The notes: generated by a model from the sequence alone, not told the origin. A stretch of 64,000 nucleotides of DNA from Acinetobacter sp. ANC 4910 (GCF_004331035.1 NZ_SJNT01000006.1:1-64000), one strand, 5' to 3'; counted from the first letter of the stretch, positions 1 through 8,832 are shown. Numbers and translations: made by a program.

Positions 1-238
1 AGCTTTGAACAAAGCCAGTAACCATGCGTAGAGTGAGTCTAAATAGAGATTTGATCATCAAACAGCATTGAATTGCTATGTCGGAATAGGTTTGACTTCG
101 ACCTTGTTTACTACTTGTTAGTGCATACCATTGTGTTTTTGGATCGAACCAAATGGCAATATTTCCACGATTAATGAGAGCTCGGTTATATGCGGGCCAA
201 TTGGTTGTGCGGTAGATTTTGTGTGTAGGCTTCTTCAT
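1..238 (-). CDS. IS5-family transposase, N-terminal fragment
   Basis: Translation starts at the ATG complementary to 236-238 and runs off the window start, giving 79 residues. The sequence KKPTHKIYRTTNWPAYNRAL and, further on, SDIAIQCCLMIKSLFRL are characteristic of the N-terminal region of IS903-group DDE transposases. The reading frame is open throughout the visible part, so the gene may be intact outside the window. The catalytic DDE residues lie beyond the visible portion. Confidence 0.85.
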   Translation of the reverse strand, partial: MKKPTHKIYRTTNWPAYNRALINRGNIAIWFDPKTQWYALTSSKQGRSQTYSDIAIQCCLMIKSLFRLTLRMVTGFVQS

Positions 239-292
239 TTGAAAATTATATTGCTGAAGAAGCCCTTAAGAACAGCTTTGTGCAACAAAGCC
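1..292 (-). mobile_element. IS5-family (IS903-group) insertion sequence, truncated by window start
   Basis: The segment reads on the minus strand as the 5' end of a transposase gene preceded by a terminal inverted repeat. The repeat at 273-292, read from the outer end, is GGCTTTGTTGCACAAAGCTG, typical of IS903-group elements in Acinetobacter. The encoded N-terminus has the group's usual KKPTHKIYRTTNW start. IS903-type elements make 9-bp target duplications, so 293-301 (atctaagga) would be the expected copy; the other copy lies outside the window. The element sits just downstream of the valine operon terminator and does not interrupt a gene seen here. Confidence 0.85.
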
Positions 293-324
293 ATCTAAGG
301 ATATAAAGCACCAATTGACTCTAT

Positions 325-354
325 AAAAAATCCCCCAATATTTTGGAGGATTTT
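325..354 (-). terminator. Rho-independent terminator of the valine operon
   Basis: On the minus strand the arms AATCCTCC and GGGGGATT enclose an 8-nt loop and are followed by a run of T. It lies about 20 bp after the stop codon of the last operon gene. Confidence 0.8.
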
Positions 355-375
355 CTGTACGGATTAAAAGCAAAG

Positions 376-1434
376 TTACACTTGCACACTCGCCTGACGC
401 TGTTGGCGTGAAGGTGGTAAAAGCTCTTCAAACATCTGCATCAGTTTAGGGTTTTCAGTTTGCCATTTCGGCTGTTTATCCTTATCAATCAACAAAGCCC
501 TTACACCTTCAATCATGTCGCCTTGCTCAAACCAGATATCTTGTAAATCCCGTTCTAATTGCATGCATTGCTCTAAAGATAGCCCACGCCCGACATGCTG
601 TAACTTTAGGCTGATTTGCTTGGCCAACAAAGAACGTTGCTGCAAATTTGCTAAGATTTTTTCAGCCCAATCCATATAGTCACTCTCTAATGTATGGGCT
701 AGGCTGTCCTCAATTTGGGCCAATTCAGTATGTGAAAAATGCTGCCGAATCGCCTCTTCATACTGTTTTAATTCACTGGGTGCAGGTTCTTTTAAATAAC
801 GTACAATGGTCTGTTCAATCAGTTGTTGATTCAACTGTGGTGCCTGCGCCAACTCAGTGAGCAACTGCGCTAAGTGGTCACTCGTCACCAAATAGTCAAT
901 TAAATCTAAATGCAAGGCATCGCTACTGCTGATCTGTTCACCCGTCACTGCCATATACACGCCGATATCGTCTAAACGAGATAAGAAATGGGTTGCGCCC
1001 ACATCGGGGAAAAAGCCAATCACAGTTTCTGGCATGGCAAAACGAGATTTCTCACTACTGACAATAATCTGGCAAGCTTGCGCCAAACCAAAACCCCCAC
1101 CCAAGACATAGCCATCTAAAAACACTATGACAGGTTTCGCATATTGGCGCAGGCTCTTCAGCATGTGATATTCATCTGCAAAATAGCGCTGATAATTGGC
1201 GGTTCCATTTTGATAACTGTCATAGAGGAAACGAATATCGCCACCTGCACAAAAAGCTTTTGGGCTATTGGAGTTGATCAAAACAGCTTGAACCTGATCG
1301 TCTTCGGACCATAGTTCTAACTGCTGGCTAATACCATGAATCATGCTTAAGGACAGTGCATTCAGATGACTCGCGCGATCTAGCGTAATCACACCCAAAT
1401 GTCCTTGGACACTAATCTGTAAATTATTTCCCAT
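376..1434 (-). CDS. 3-hydroxyisobutyryl-CoA hydrolase (enoyl-CoA hydratase/isomerase family)
   Basis: Expected to hydrolyse 3-hydroxyisobutyryl-CoA to 3-hydroxyisobutyrate and CoA in valine breakdown. The 352-residue protein is longer than ordinary crotonases, as is usual for the HIBCH subfamily. It carries the crotonase oxyanion-hole elements (AFCAGGDIRFLYDS near residue 62 and GYVLGGGFGLAQ near 108), followed by PETVIGFFPDVGATHFLSRL, typical of HIBCH-type hydrolases. It is the last gene of the operon, 15 bp after the enoyl-CoA hydratase gene, and ends in a terminator. Its product would feed MmsB directly. Family assignment is strong; the substrate is inferred from subfamily and context. Confidence 0.9.
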   Translation of the reverse strand: MGNNLQISVQGHLGVITLDRASHLNALSLSMIHGISQQLELWSEDDQVQAVLINSNSPKAFCAGGDIRFLYDSYQNGTANYQRYFADEYHMLKSLRQYAKPVIVFLDGYVLGGGFGLAQACQIIVSSEKSRFAMPETVIGFFPDVGATHFLSRLDDIGVYMAVTGEQISSSDALHLDLIDYLVTSDHLAQLLTELAQAPQLNQQLIEQTIVRYLKEPAPSELKQYEEAIRQHFSHTELAQIEDSLAHTLESDYMDWAEKILANLQQRSLLAKQISLKLQHVGRGLSLEQCMQLERDLQDIWFEQGDMIEGVRALLIDKDKQPKWQTENPKLMQMFEELLPPSRQQRQASVQV

Positions 1435-1449
1435 GCACAGACTCCTTAT

Positions 1450-2253
1450 TTATTGATTTTTAAATTGGGCTGGTCGCTTTTCCACAAAGGCCTTCATGCC
1501 TTCTTTCTGGTCTACAGTTGCAAAAATGGAATGGAAAGTACGACGTTCAAATCGTAATCCTTCACTTAAGCTCACTTCAAAGGCGCGATTAATGCTTTCT
1601 TTAATCATCATGGTGGCAGTCAGAGATCGCTGTGCTATTTTCTCCGCAGCCTCTAAGGTATAGGCCAATAATTCCTCTTTCGGTAGGACGCGCGCCACTA
1701 AACCAGTTTGTTCTGCCTCAACCGCGCCCATTTGCCGTGCGGTTAAACACATTTCCATGGCTTTGGCTTTACCCAAGGCCAAGGTTAAACGTTGCGTTCC
1801 GCCAATACCTGGAATCACACCCAGAGTTACTTCAGGCAAACCAAATTTGGCATTATCCGCACAATAGATAAAATCACACATCAAGGCCAACTCACAGCCG
1901 CCCCCCAGTGCATAGCCACTCACCGCAGCAATCAAGGGTTTGCGACGCTGTGCAATCCGATCTGCCAAATGGAAAAAGTCATCAAAATAGATATTCGGGA
2001 AATTCAGCTCGGCCATTTCTTTAATATCGGCACCTGCCGCAAAGGCTTTTTCCGAACCTGCCAACACCATACAGCCAATTTCAGCATCGCGTTCAAACTG
2101 GTCTAAGGCTTGGTTAATTTCAGCAATCAGTTGACTATTCAAGGCATTCAGCGCTTGAGGACGATTCAGGGTAATCACCCCGACGCCTTTGCGCTTTTCA
2201 ACTAAAATTGTGTCCCACTGTAAATCTTCGATGAAATTTTTTTCCCATTGCAT
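1450..2253 (-). CDS. Enoyl-CoA hydratase (methacrylyl-CoA hydration in valine catabolism)
   Basis: A 267-residue crotonase, expected to hydrate methacrylyl-CoA to 3-hydroxyisobutyryl-CoA. Visible signatures are ITLNRPQALNALN near residue 27, AFAAGADIKEMAELNF near 70, ALGGGCELALMCDFIYCAD near 114 and the catalytic-glutamate region LPEVTLGVIPGIGGTQRL near 137. It lies between the acyl-CoA dehydrogenase and HIBYL-CoA hydrolase genes, in the order of the pathway steps. The 93-bp gap upstream contains an inverted repeat. A paaF/fadB1-type assignment is possible on sequence alone; the operon favours valine catabolism. Confidence 0.88.
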   Translation of the reverse strand: MQWEKNFIEDLQWDTILVEKRKGVGVITLNRPQALNALNSQLIAEINQALDQFERDAEIGCMVLAGSEKAFAAGADIKEMAELNFPNIYFDDFFHLADRIAQRRKPLIAAVSGYALGGGCELALMCDFIYCADNAKFGLPEVTLGVIPGIGGTQRLTLALGKAKAMEMCLTARQMGAVEAEQTGLVARVLPKEELLAYTLEAAEKIAQRSLTATMMIKESINRAFEVSLSEGLRFERRTFHSIFATVDQKEGMKAFVEKRPAQFKNQ

Positions 2254-2280
2254 GTTGCGATCCTTCTTCTATAGACCAAT

Positions 2281-2320
2281 GCACATGTAACGTTAAAATC
2301 TCGTGATCACTCACATGTGC
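2281..2320. promoter_or_regulatory. Inverted repeat in the intra-operon gap
   Basis: Arms GCACATGT (2281-2288) and ACATGTGC (2313-2320) form a perfect 8-bp inverted repeat. The loop contains the palindrome GTGATCAC at 2303-2310. It lies between the acyl-CoA dehydrogenase and hydratase genes without a T-run, so it is more likely an mRNA processing structure, an attenuator or a protein site than a terminator. Function unknown. Confidence 0.35.
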
Positions 2321-2346
2321 AAGGGTCAGTTTTTTCGATATTGGGT

Positions 2347-3570
2347 TTATAAACTACGGGCAATCACCAAGCGTTGAATATCACTGGTGCCTTCGTAAAT
2401 CTGACAAATCCGAGCATCACGATAAATCCGCTCAATTGGAAAATCTTTCAGATAGCCATAACCCCCAAAGATTTGTAGGGCATGCGAACAGACCCGCTCA
2501 GTCATTTCAGAGGCAAACAGCTTCGCCATCGACGCTTCGGTTAAACACGGTTGACCCGCTTCTTTTAAACGTGCTGCCTGATGCATCAACTGACGTGCCG
2601 CGGCAATTTCTGTCACCATACTGGCAAGTCGGAACGACACTGCTTGCTGTTCAAAAATTGGCTTTCCAAAAGCTACACGCTCCTTGGCATAACGGGTGGC
2701 TTCCTCCAAAGCAGCGCGCGCCAATCCAACAGCCTGCGCGGCAATGCCAATGCGTCCGCCCTCCAAATTAGACAAGGCAATTTTTAAGCCTTCGCCTTCT
2801 TTGCCCAACAACATACTTTTGTGCACACGCACATCGGTCAGGGCAATTTGACAGGTGTCAGAGGCATGTAAACCCAATTTTTCTTCGACCCGAATCACTT
2901 CATAACCCGGCGTATTACGCGGGACTAAAAAAGCACTCATGCCTTTTTTTCCAGCGCTCGGATCGGTCACGGCAAACACGATAATCACGCCTGCGTTATG
3001 CCCTGAAGTAATAAATTGCTTGGCCCCATTGATAATGTAATGGTCGCCATCTTTCACGGCACGGGTTTTAATGGCTGCGGCATCAGAACCAGTATGCGGT
3101 TCAGTTAGTGCAAAAGCCCCGATCATTTCCCCTTTGGCTAAAGGCACGAGAAATTGTTGCTTTTGTTCTTCGCTGCCAAATTTCAAAATCGGCACGCAAC
3201 CCACTGAATTATGCACACTCATAATGGCCGATGTTGCACCATCCGCAGCGGCAATTTCTTCCAGTGCCAGTACATAGGCCAAGTTTCCTGTTGCTGAACC
3301 ACCCCATTCTTCTGGCACCAACATGCCCATAAAACCCAATTGCCCCATTTGCTGTAAGGCTTGAGCTGGGAAAGTACCCTGTCGATCCCACTCACTGGCA
3401 TAGGGTTTAATTTGTTCTTGGGCAAAACTTTTTGCCATGTCCTGAATCAAGAGTTGTTCTTCAAAAAACATGCCTTGTCGATCCCACTCACTGGCCGTCG
3501 GTTTTATCTGGTCGTGATCAAAACTTTTTACCATATCCTGCATGTGAGCTTGTCCTTCAGTAGATTGCAT
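2347..3570 (-). CDS. Acyl-CoA dehydrogenase (probable isobutyryl-CoA dehydrogenase) with duplicated N-terminal segment
   Basis: A flavoprotein expected to oxidise isobutyryl-CoA to methacrylyl-CoA and pass electrons to ETF. It shows FALTEPHTGSDAAAIKTRA in the middle and YEGTSDIQRLVIARSL at the C-terminus; the glutamate of YEGT is the usual catalytic base of short-chain family members. The first 32 residues repeat: QDMVKSFDHDQIKPTASEWD is followed by QDMAKSFAQEQIKPYASEWD. The duplication is in frame at a 96-bp offset. Starting at 3570 is supported by an AAGGA ribosome site; starting at the internal ATG (3469-3471) would give 374 residues, the normal family length, but its Shine-Dalgarno is poor and too close. 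Confidence 0.88.
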   Translation of the reverse strand: MQSTEGQAHMQDMVKSFDHDQIKPTASEWDRQGMFFEEQLLIQDMAKSFAQEQIKPYASEWDRQGTFPAQALQQMGQLGFMGMLVPEEWGGSATGNLAYVLALEEIAAADGATSAIMSVHNSVGCVPILKFGSEEQKQQFLVPLAKGEMIGAFALTEPHTGSDAAAIKTRAVKDGDHYIINGAKQFITSGHNAGVIIVFAVTDPSAGKKGMSAFLVPRNTPGYEVIRVEEKLGLHASDTCQIALTDVRVHKSMLLGKEGEGLKIALSNLEGGRIGIAAQAVGLARAALEEATRYAKERVAFGKPIFEQQAVSFRLASMVTEIAAARQLMHQAARLKEAGQPCLTEASMAKLFASEMTERVCSHALQIFGGYGYLKDFPIERIYRDARICQIYEGTSDIQRLVIARSL

Positions 3571-3591
3571 AATTTCTTTCCTTACAATATC

Positions 3592-5253
3592 TTAGCTTGC
3601 AGCAGTTACCGTTGTTTGTTGCTTGGCAATTTCCTGATTACGCAGTAAAAAGCGCTGAATTTTTCCACTTGGGGTTTTGGGAAGTTCAGTCACAAATTCA
3701 ATCAAACGCGGATAAGCATGAGCAGATAAGCGTTTTTTCACAAATTGGCTTAGTTCATTTTCGAGTTCAGCACTGGCTGCACTTTCACCAGACAAAATCA
3801 CAAAAGCCTTTATCACCTCTGTACGCTCAGGATCAGGCACACCAATCACGGCAGCTTCAATCACTGCATCATGTTCCAACAAGGCACTTTCCACATCAAA
3901 GGGCCCCACACGATAGCCCGACGTGGTAATCACATCATCACTGCGTCCGACAAAACTCATGCTGCCATCAGCATGTATTTCAGCGGTATCACCCGTTAAA
4001 TAATAATGTCCAATAAATGGCGATTTACGACTTTCTTGATAACCGCCAAACCACATCATCGGGGACTGGCTAATATCCACCGCTAAAATTCCTGGGGTAT
4101 CTGCACCCAGTTCATTACCCTGTTCATCTAGTGCCACAACACGATAGCCGGGACTGGCAAAACCGGCCGAGCCTGCTCGAACCTCATGTTCTAGCGCATG
4201 ATGATTACACACCACCATTCCCACTTCGGTTTGGCCATAATGGTCATAGATTGGTGCATCTAATACTTGTTTGAACCAGCGAAACACTTCAGGATTCAAT
4301 GGCTCACCTGCACTGCTGACGACACGGAATTTGCCGTGTAATTTTGCCATTTGCTTCGGATCAGCCGCCATCATCATGCGGTAAGCTGTGGGTGCACCTG
4401 CCAAGTTATTCACGCCATAGTCATTTACAATCTGGCATAGACTGTCGGCAGTAAATGCACCTTCATAAAAAATGGTCGGATGACCCAATAAGAGCGGACC
4501 AATAATGCCGTAATACAATCCATAGGCCCAACCCGGATCGGCAATATTCCAAAACGAATCTTCAGCTCTTAAACCAATCGCATCTTGCATATAGCCACCA
4601 AATGCAATCAGCGCTTTCAGTGGCACTTGTAAGGGTTTAGCAGGGCCTGTCGTGCCTGATGTAAACATCAATAAGAATGGATCTTGGATGTTCATCATCT
4701 CCAATTCGCACTGATCAGACTGACGGTTTACTTCTGCCCAAAAGCTATAATCTCCCTGATACAGTCCTGTGCCTTTGGCTCCCGTGACCGTCACAATTGC
4801 AGGGCAACCCTCTACGTCGTGCAATTTTTCACGATTGCCCACATCGGTTACCACCAGTTTACTTTGTGCCAACTGTAAGCGGTGCTCAATGGCTTTCGGG
4901 CCAAACGCAGTAAATAAAGGTTGGTAGACTGCACCAATCCGCCATGTCGCTAAAATGGTAATAATCAGCTCTGGTGTTCGTGGCAATAAACCAGAAACGC
5001 GGTCACCTTTAGACACCCCTTGCGACTTTAAAAAGTTGGCAAATTGGCTGGCACGTTGTTGTAACTCTCGAAAGGTATATTGCTCTTTACGACCATCTTT
5101 ACCCTGCCAAAACAAAGCAATCCGCCCTGGCAAAGCATGTCGATCGCAACATTCATAACACGCATTCAGTGCATCGATTGAACCTGATAGAAACCGTTGT
5201 GCAGCCTGTTGCAAATCAAAATTTTGCTGCACTTGTAAATAATTTGAAGCCAT
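3592..5253 (-). CDS. AMP-forming acyl-CoA synthetase of the acetyl-CoA-synthetase type
   Basis: Expected to activate a short or branched carboxylic acid to its CoA thioester via an acyl-adenylate. The 553-residue ANL enzyme shows the P-loop-like LMFTSGTTGPAKPLQVP (near residue 202), DHYGQTEVGM (near 340), the hinge and ATP-contact region TGDTAEIHADGSMSFVGRSD (near 430) and the C-terminal lysine motif LPKTPSGKIQRFLLR. It sits 21 bp upstream of the acyl-CoA dehydrogenase gene inside the valine operon, which suggests isobutyrate or another valine-pathway acid as substrate. The exact substrate cannot be read from sequence. Confidence 0.85.
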   Translation of the reverse strand: MASNYLQVQQNFDLQQAAQRFLSGSIDALNACYECCDRHALPGRIALFWQGKDGRKEQYTFRELQQRASQFANFLKSQGVSKGDRVSGLLPRTPELIITILATWRIGAVYQPLFTAFGPKAIEHRLQLAQSKLVVTDVGNREKLHDVEGCPAIVTVTGAKGTGLYQGDYSFWAEVNRQSDQCELEMMNIQDPFLLMFTSGTTGPAKPLQVPLKALIAFGGYMQDAIGLRAEDSFWNIADPGWAYGLYYGIIGPLLLGHPTIFYEGAFTADSLCQIVNDYGVNNLAGAPTAYRMMMAADPKQMAKLHGKFRVVSSAGEPLNPEVFRWFKQVLDAPIYDHYGQTEVGMVVCNHHALEHEVRAGSAGFASPGYRVVALDEQGNELGADTPGILAVDISQSPMMWFGGYQESRKSPFIGHYYLTGDTAEIHADGSMSFVGRSDDVITTSGYRVGPFDVESALLEHDAVIEAAVIGVPDPERTEVIKAFVILSGESAASAELENELSQFVKKRLSAHAYPRLIEFVTELPKTPSGKIQRFLLRNQEIAKQQTTVTAAS

Positions 5254-5338
5254 CCTTTCACCTCAGTCACATTTTTGTTATTCACGACAAGGGGTTTCTT
5301 ATAGGGTGCATTCATTGCACCCTTTCATTTCTTTTAAA

Positions 5339-6229
5339 TCAATTTTCTCGGGGTAAATACTGCTGGATAATGCTGGAAAAATCTAAATGTGCATTGCCTT
5401 GCAAACACAGTTGTTGATACAGCTGCTGTGCCAAACCCCCGAGTAATACAGGTTGCTTGACTTGGCCTGCCGCTTCAATGGCCAAACCTAAATCTTTGAG
5501 CATGAGTTGCGAGGCAAAACCGTCGGTATAACCACGTCCTGCGGGTGCATTTGGACTAATATCTGGCCATGGATTACAGATTTCCGAACTCCAGCAACGA
5601 CCACTTGAGCTATTGATCACCCCTGCAAGGGCATGTGTATCAATGCCCAATCGGCTGCCCAAAGCCATGCCTTCTGCCACGGCCGCCATGGAAATACCGA
5701 GAATCATATTATTGCAAATTTTAGCAATTTGCCCTGCACCCACCGCACCACAATGCACCGTGTTTTTGCCCATAAAGCTTAAAATCGGCTGCACGCGCTC
5801 ATAGGTCACGTCATCGGCACCAACCATAAAGGTCAAGGTCCCCGCTTTGGCGCCAATGGTGCCACCAGACACAGGCGCGTCACAGACCTGAACTTGATGC
5901 TTCAAGCCCTCAGCAGCAACATCTTTAATGGTTTGCGGGTCGATGGTACTAGAGTCGATACAGAGACTACCTGCCCGCATCACCGCCAGAATCCCCGTTT
6001 CACCCAAATACACGTCACGTACATGCTTGGCTGCGGGCAACATACTGATGACCACATCTGCTTGCTCAGCCGCAGCTTGCGGACTGTCACAAACAATCCC
6101 TCCACTTTCAGCAAACTGTTGTAAGGCTTTTTCACTCAAGTCATAACCTAACACCGTTTGCCCTGCTTTGAGCAGGTTCTGTGCCATCGAACCGCCCATA
6201 TTCCCTAAACCAATGAAAGCTATCTTCAT
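5339..6229 (-). CDS. mmsB: 3-hydroxyisobutyrate dehydrogenase
   Basis: Oxidises 3-hydroxyisobutyrate to methylmalonate semialdehyde with NAD+. The 296-residue beta-hydroxyacid dehydrogenase has the N-terminal Rossmann motif FIGLGNMGGSMAQNLLKAG, the substrate-binding motif DAPVSGGTIGAKAGTL near residue 117 and the catalytic-lysine motif GAGQIAKICNN near 165, and its length is normal. The start lies 11 bp downstream of mmsA, so the two genes are co-transcribed, as in other mmsAB operons. An 85-bp gap follows before the synthetase gene. Confidence 0.95.
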   Translation of the reverse strand: MKIAFIGLGNMGGSMAQNLLKAGQTVLGYDLSEKALQQFAESGGIVCDSPQAAAEQADVVISMLPAAKHVRDVYLGETGILAVMRAGSLCIDSSTIDPQTIKDVAAEGLKHQVQVCDAPVSGGTIGAKAGTLTFMVGADDVTYERVQPILSFMGKNTVHCGAVGAGQIAKICNNMILGISMAAVAEGMALGSRLGIDTHALAGVINSSSGRCWSSEICNPWPDISPNAPAGRGYTDGFASQLMLKDLGLAIEAAGQVKQPVLLGGLAQQLYQQLCLQGNAHLDFSSIIQQYLPREN

Positions 6230-6240
6230 CTCGCTACTCC

Positions 6241-7758
6241 TTAGCGTAAACTGATGGTGGTATTGACTTCCCCTGCTTCTTGACTGTCTTCAAACCAACG
6301 GCTGGTAATGGTTTTGGTTTGCGTATAGAACTGTACCGCCTGTTTACCATAAGGGCCTAAGTCACCGAGCTTTGAGCCGCGCGAACCTGTAAAGCTAAAG
6401 AATGGCACAGGGACTGGAATTGGAATATTGATGCCCACTTGACCAATATCAATACGGTTTTGGAAGGTCCGTGCTACTGCACCACTTTGGGTAAATAAGC
6501 CTACGCCATTACCAAATGGATTGGCATTGACCAGTTCAATCGCCTCATCCAAAGTCTCCACACAGAGAATGGTCAGTACAGGGCCAAAGATTTCTTCTTT
6601 ATAAATACGCATAGCCGTGGTGACATTGCTAAACACCGTTGCCCCGACAAAGTTGCCATTTTCATAGCCTTGGACTTGAATATCGCGACCATCCAGTAAC
6701 AATTCAGCGCCTTGTTCTACACCACTGTTAATTAAATCAATCACACGGGCTTTAGCACGCGGTGAAATTACAGGACCAATGTCCGTATTCGGCTCATGCC
6801 CCGCATTCACGCTTAAGGTTTTGGCTTTTGCAACCAATTCATTGATCCAGTGTTTACTATCACCGACCATGACTGCAACTGAAAGTGCCATACAACGTTG
6901 CCCTGCCGCACCAAAGGCTGCACCGACCATGGCATTTAGGGTTTGTTCTTTATTGGCATCAGGCATCACCACCACATGGTTTTTTGCACCCATCATCGAT
7001 TGCACGCGCTTGCCATGTTGACCTGCCAAGTTATAGACATGCGTGCCAACAGCAGTCGAACCAACAAAGGAAATGGCTTTAATGTCTTGATGCGTACACA
7101 GTGCATCGACCACATCTTTGCCGCCATGCACCACATTCAGTACGCCTGCGGGAATACCTGCTTCGATTGCCAACTCGACCAACATCATGGTGGAGAGCGG
7201 ATCTTGTTCAGATGGCTTCAAAACAAAGGTATTACCGCAGACGATTGCCATGGGGAACATCCACAAAGGAATCATTGCAGGGAAGTTAAATGGAGTAATG
7301 CCCGCACAGACACCCAAAGGTTGCTGTAAAGTATAGGTATCTACCCCACGTGCCACCCCTTCGGTATATTCGCCCATTTGCAACGTGCCAATTGAACACG
7401 CATGTTCCACCACTTCTAAACCACGCTGAATATCACCTTCAGCATCCGCCAAAGTTTTACCCTGTTCTGCCGTCAGCACCTGTGCAATTTTCTTGGCATT
7501 GTCACGAATCAGTTGCTGTAGTTTCAGCATAATACGCATACGCGCTTGAATTGGGGTTTCTCGCCAACTCGCAAATGCCGCTTTTGCCGAAGCAATCGCA
7601 GCCTGTACTTCTTCAGGCGTTGCAAAAGGAACTAAACCAATGACTTCTTGAGTTGCTGGATTAACAATGTCTTGCCATTGCTGGGTTTTTGACTCGACAA
7701 ACTCACCGTTAATCAATAATTTAGCTGTAGTAATCTGAATGTTTGAAACCGTATTCAT
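6241..7758 (-). CDS. mmsA: Methylmalonate-semialdehyde dehydrogenase (CoA-acylating)
   Basis: Converts methylmalonate semialdehyde to propionyl-CoA, the last step of distal valine degradation. The protein is an aldehyde dehydrogenase with GVCAGITPFNFPAMIPLWMF near residue 155, GAKNHVVVMPDANKEQ near 255 and the catalytic cysteine in GAAGQRCMALSVAVMVG near 285. The ATG at 7756-7758 is preferred (505 residues) because GGAGAGG lies just upstream; an ATG 21 bp further out has no ribosome site. It is the first gene of the minus-strand operon and faces a LysR-type regulator gene across about 170 bp. Confidence 0.95.
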   Translation of the reverse strand: MNTVSNIQITTAKLLINGEFVESKTQQWQDIVNPATQEVIGLVPFATPEEVQAAIASAKAAFASWRETPIQARMRIMLKLQQLIRDNAKKIAQVLTAEQGKTLADAEGDIQRGLEVVEHACSIGTLQMGEYTEGVARGVDTYTLQQPLGVCAGITPFNFPAMIPLWMFPMAIVCGNTFVLKPSEQDPLSTMMLVELAIEAGIPAGVLNVVHGGKDVVDALCTHQDIKAISFVGSTAVGTHVYNLAGQHGKRVQSMMGAKNHVVVMPDANKEQTLNAMVGAAFGAAGQRCMALSVAVMVGDSKHWINELVAKAKTLSVNAGHEPNTDIGPVISPRAKARVIDLINSGVEQGAELLLDGRDIQVQGYENGNFVGATVFSNVTTAMRIYKEEIFGPVLTILCVETLDEAIELVNANPFGNGVGLFTQSGAVARTFQNRIDIGQVGINIPIPVPVPFFSFTGSRGSKLGDLGPYGKQAVQFYTQTKTITSRWFEDSQEAGEVNTTISLR

Positions 7759-7867
7759 AACCTCTCCATAGGTATTCATTTTTATTGTGTCACTGTTGAA
7801 ACATACGACTTAAACCGTATATTCAATTTCTGTATTTCAAATCAGACTAGCAAAGAAAACTTTGACC

Positions 7868-7909
7868 ACCAATGCAGATTGGTGCACGATGGTTGTGCAA
7901 TTTTGCACA
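7868..7909. promoter_or_regulatory. Paired palindromes between mmsA and lysR, candidate LysR operators
   Basis: Two inverted repeats lie in the divergent gap. ACCAAT-gcag-ATTGGT occupies 7868-7883, and TGTGCAA-tt-TTGCACA occupies 7894-7909. Both are 16 bp, and their starts are 26 bp apart. The second ends about 20 bp before the regulator's start codon, suited to autorepression, while the pair is 110-150 bp upstream of mmsA, suited to activation. Binding is inferred. Confidence 0.5.
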
Positions 7910-7927
7910 GGATGTGGAAAATAAAAA

Positions 7928-8809
7928 ATGAAAGTAGATTGGGATCATCTGCAATTTTTTTTGGTCTTGGCACGTGCCAAAACTCTGACCAATGCAGCAC
8001 GGATTATTGGGGTTGAGCACAGTACTGTGGCACGACGGATACAATCCTTAGAAGTCGCGTTAGGTACACCGCTGTTTAAACGTGAAGCCACAGGTTATGA
8101 ACTCACCGTCGATGGCATGGCACTGGTGCCGCGCGTAGAGCAAATGGAACAGGCTTTTTTGCAAATTCAAAAACCGCAACAGCCACTTGAAGGTCGCGTA
8201 CGAATTGGTGCACCAGAAGGTTTTGGCACAGCGTTTTTGACCCAGTTATTGGCAGAACTGTCGCAGCAATTTCCGCTGCTTACTATCGACCTGATTCCTG
8301 TTCCCAAGATGATGAAGCTGTCGCATCGTGAAGCGGATATCGTGATTTCGATTGATCGTCCGAAATCGGGTCCCTATATCATTACCCGACTGACCGATTA
8401 TTGTTTAAAAATTTATGGCAGCAAGCGTTATCTGACACAGCATCCGCCTATTCAGCAAATGGAAGATTTAGCCAACCATCGTTTTGTCAATTATATTGAT
8501 GATCTGATTTATAGTTCGGAGCTATATTGCTTAGAACGCCTGCCGATTCCCCTAACCGCAAATTTTCGCAGCAGCAGTATTTTAGCGCAGCAAATTGCGG
8601 TGAATGCAGGCGCAGGCTTGGCCATTTTGCCGCAATTTCTGGCCCATGATCAGCCCGACTTAGAACAAGTTCTGCCCGAGCAGGTACGCTTTACGCATAC
8701 CTTTTGGATGCTAACGTTTGTCGACCTACAACATGAGCCACGGATTAAATTGGTCTGGGATTATCTGCGTAAACAGGCTGACCTCAAACAACGTATTCTA
8801 ATGGATTAA
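7928..8809 (+). CDS. LysR-type transcriptional regulator divergent from mmsA
   Basis: A 293-residue LTTR with an N-terminal winged HTH (LQFFLVLARAKTLTNAARII then EHSTVARRIQSLEVALGTPL) and a C-terminal periplasmic-binding-like effector domain from about residue 90. Its divergent position and the palindromes in the gap make it the likely regulator of the valine/isobutyrate operon. Pseudomonas mmsAB uses an AraC-type activator (MmsR), so a LysR protein here is a different solution. The effector is not known; valine-pathway acids or acyl-CoAs are guesses. Confidence 0.9.
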   Translation: MKVDWDHLQFFLVLARAKTLTNAARIIGVEHSTVARRIQSLEVALGTPLFKREATGYELTVDGMALVPRVEQMEQAFLQIQKPQQPLEGRVRIGAPEGFGTAFLTQLLAELSQQFPLLTIDLIPVPKMMKLSHREADIVISIDRPKSGPYIITRLTDYCLKIYGSKRYLTQHPPIQQMEDLANHRFVNYIDDLIYSSELYCLERLPIPLTANFRSSSILAQQIAVNAGAGLAILPQFLAHDQPDLEQVLPEQVRFTHTFWMLTFVDLQHEPRIKLVWDYLRKQADLKQRILMD

Positions 8810-8832
8810 GACAAACTAGGCAGGCAGTTTTA

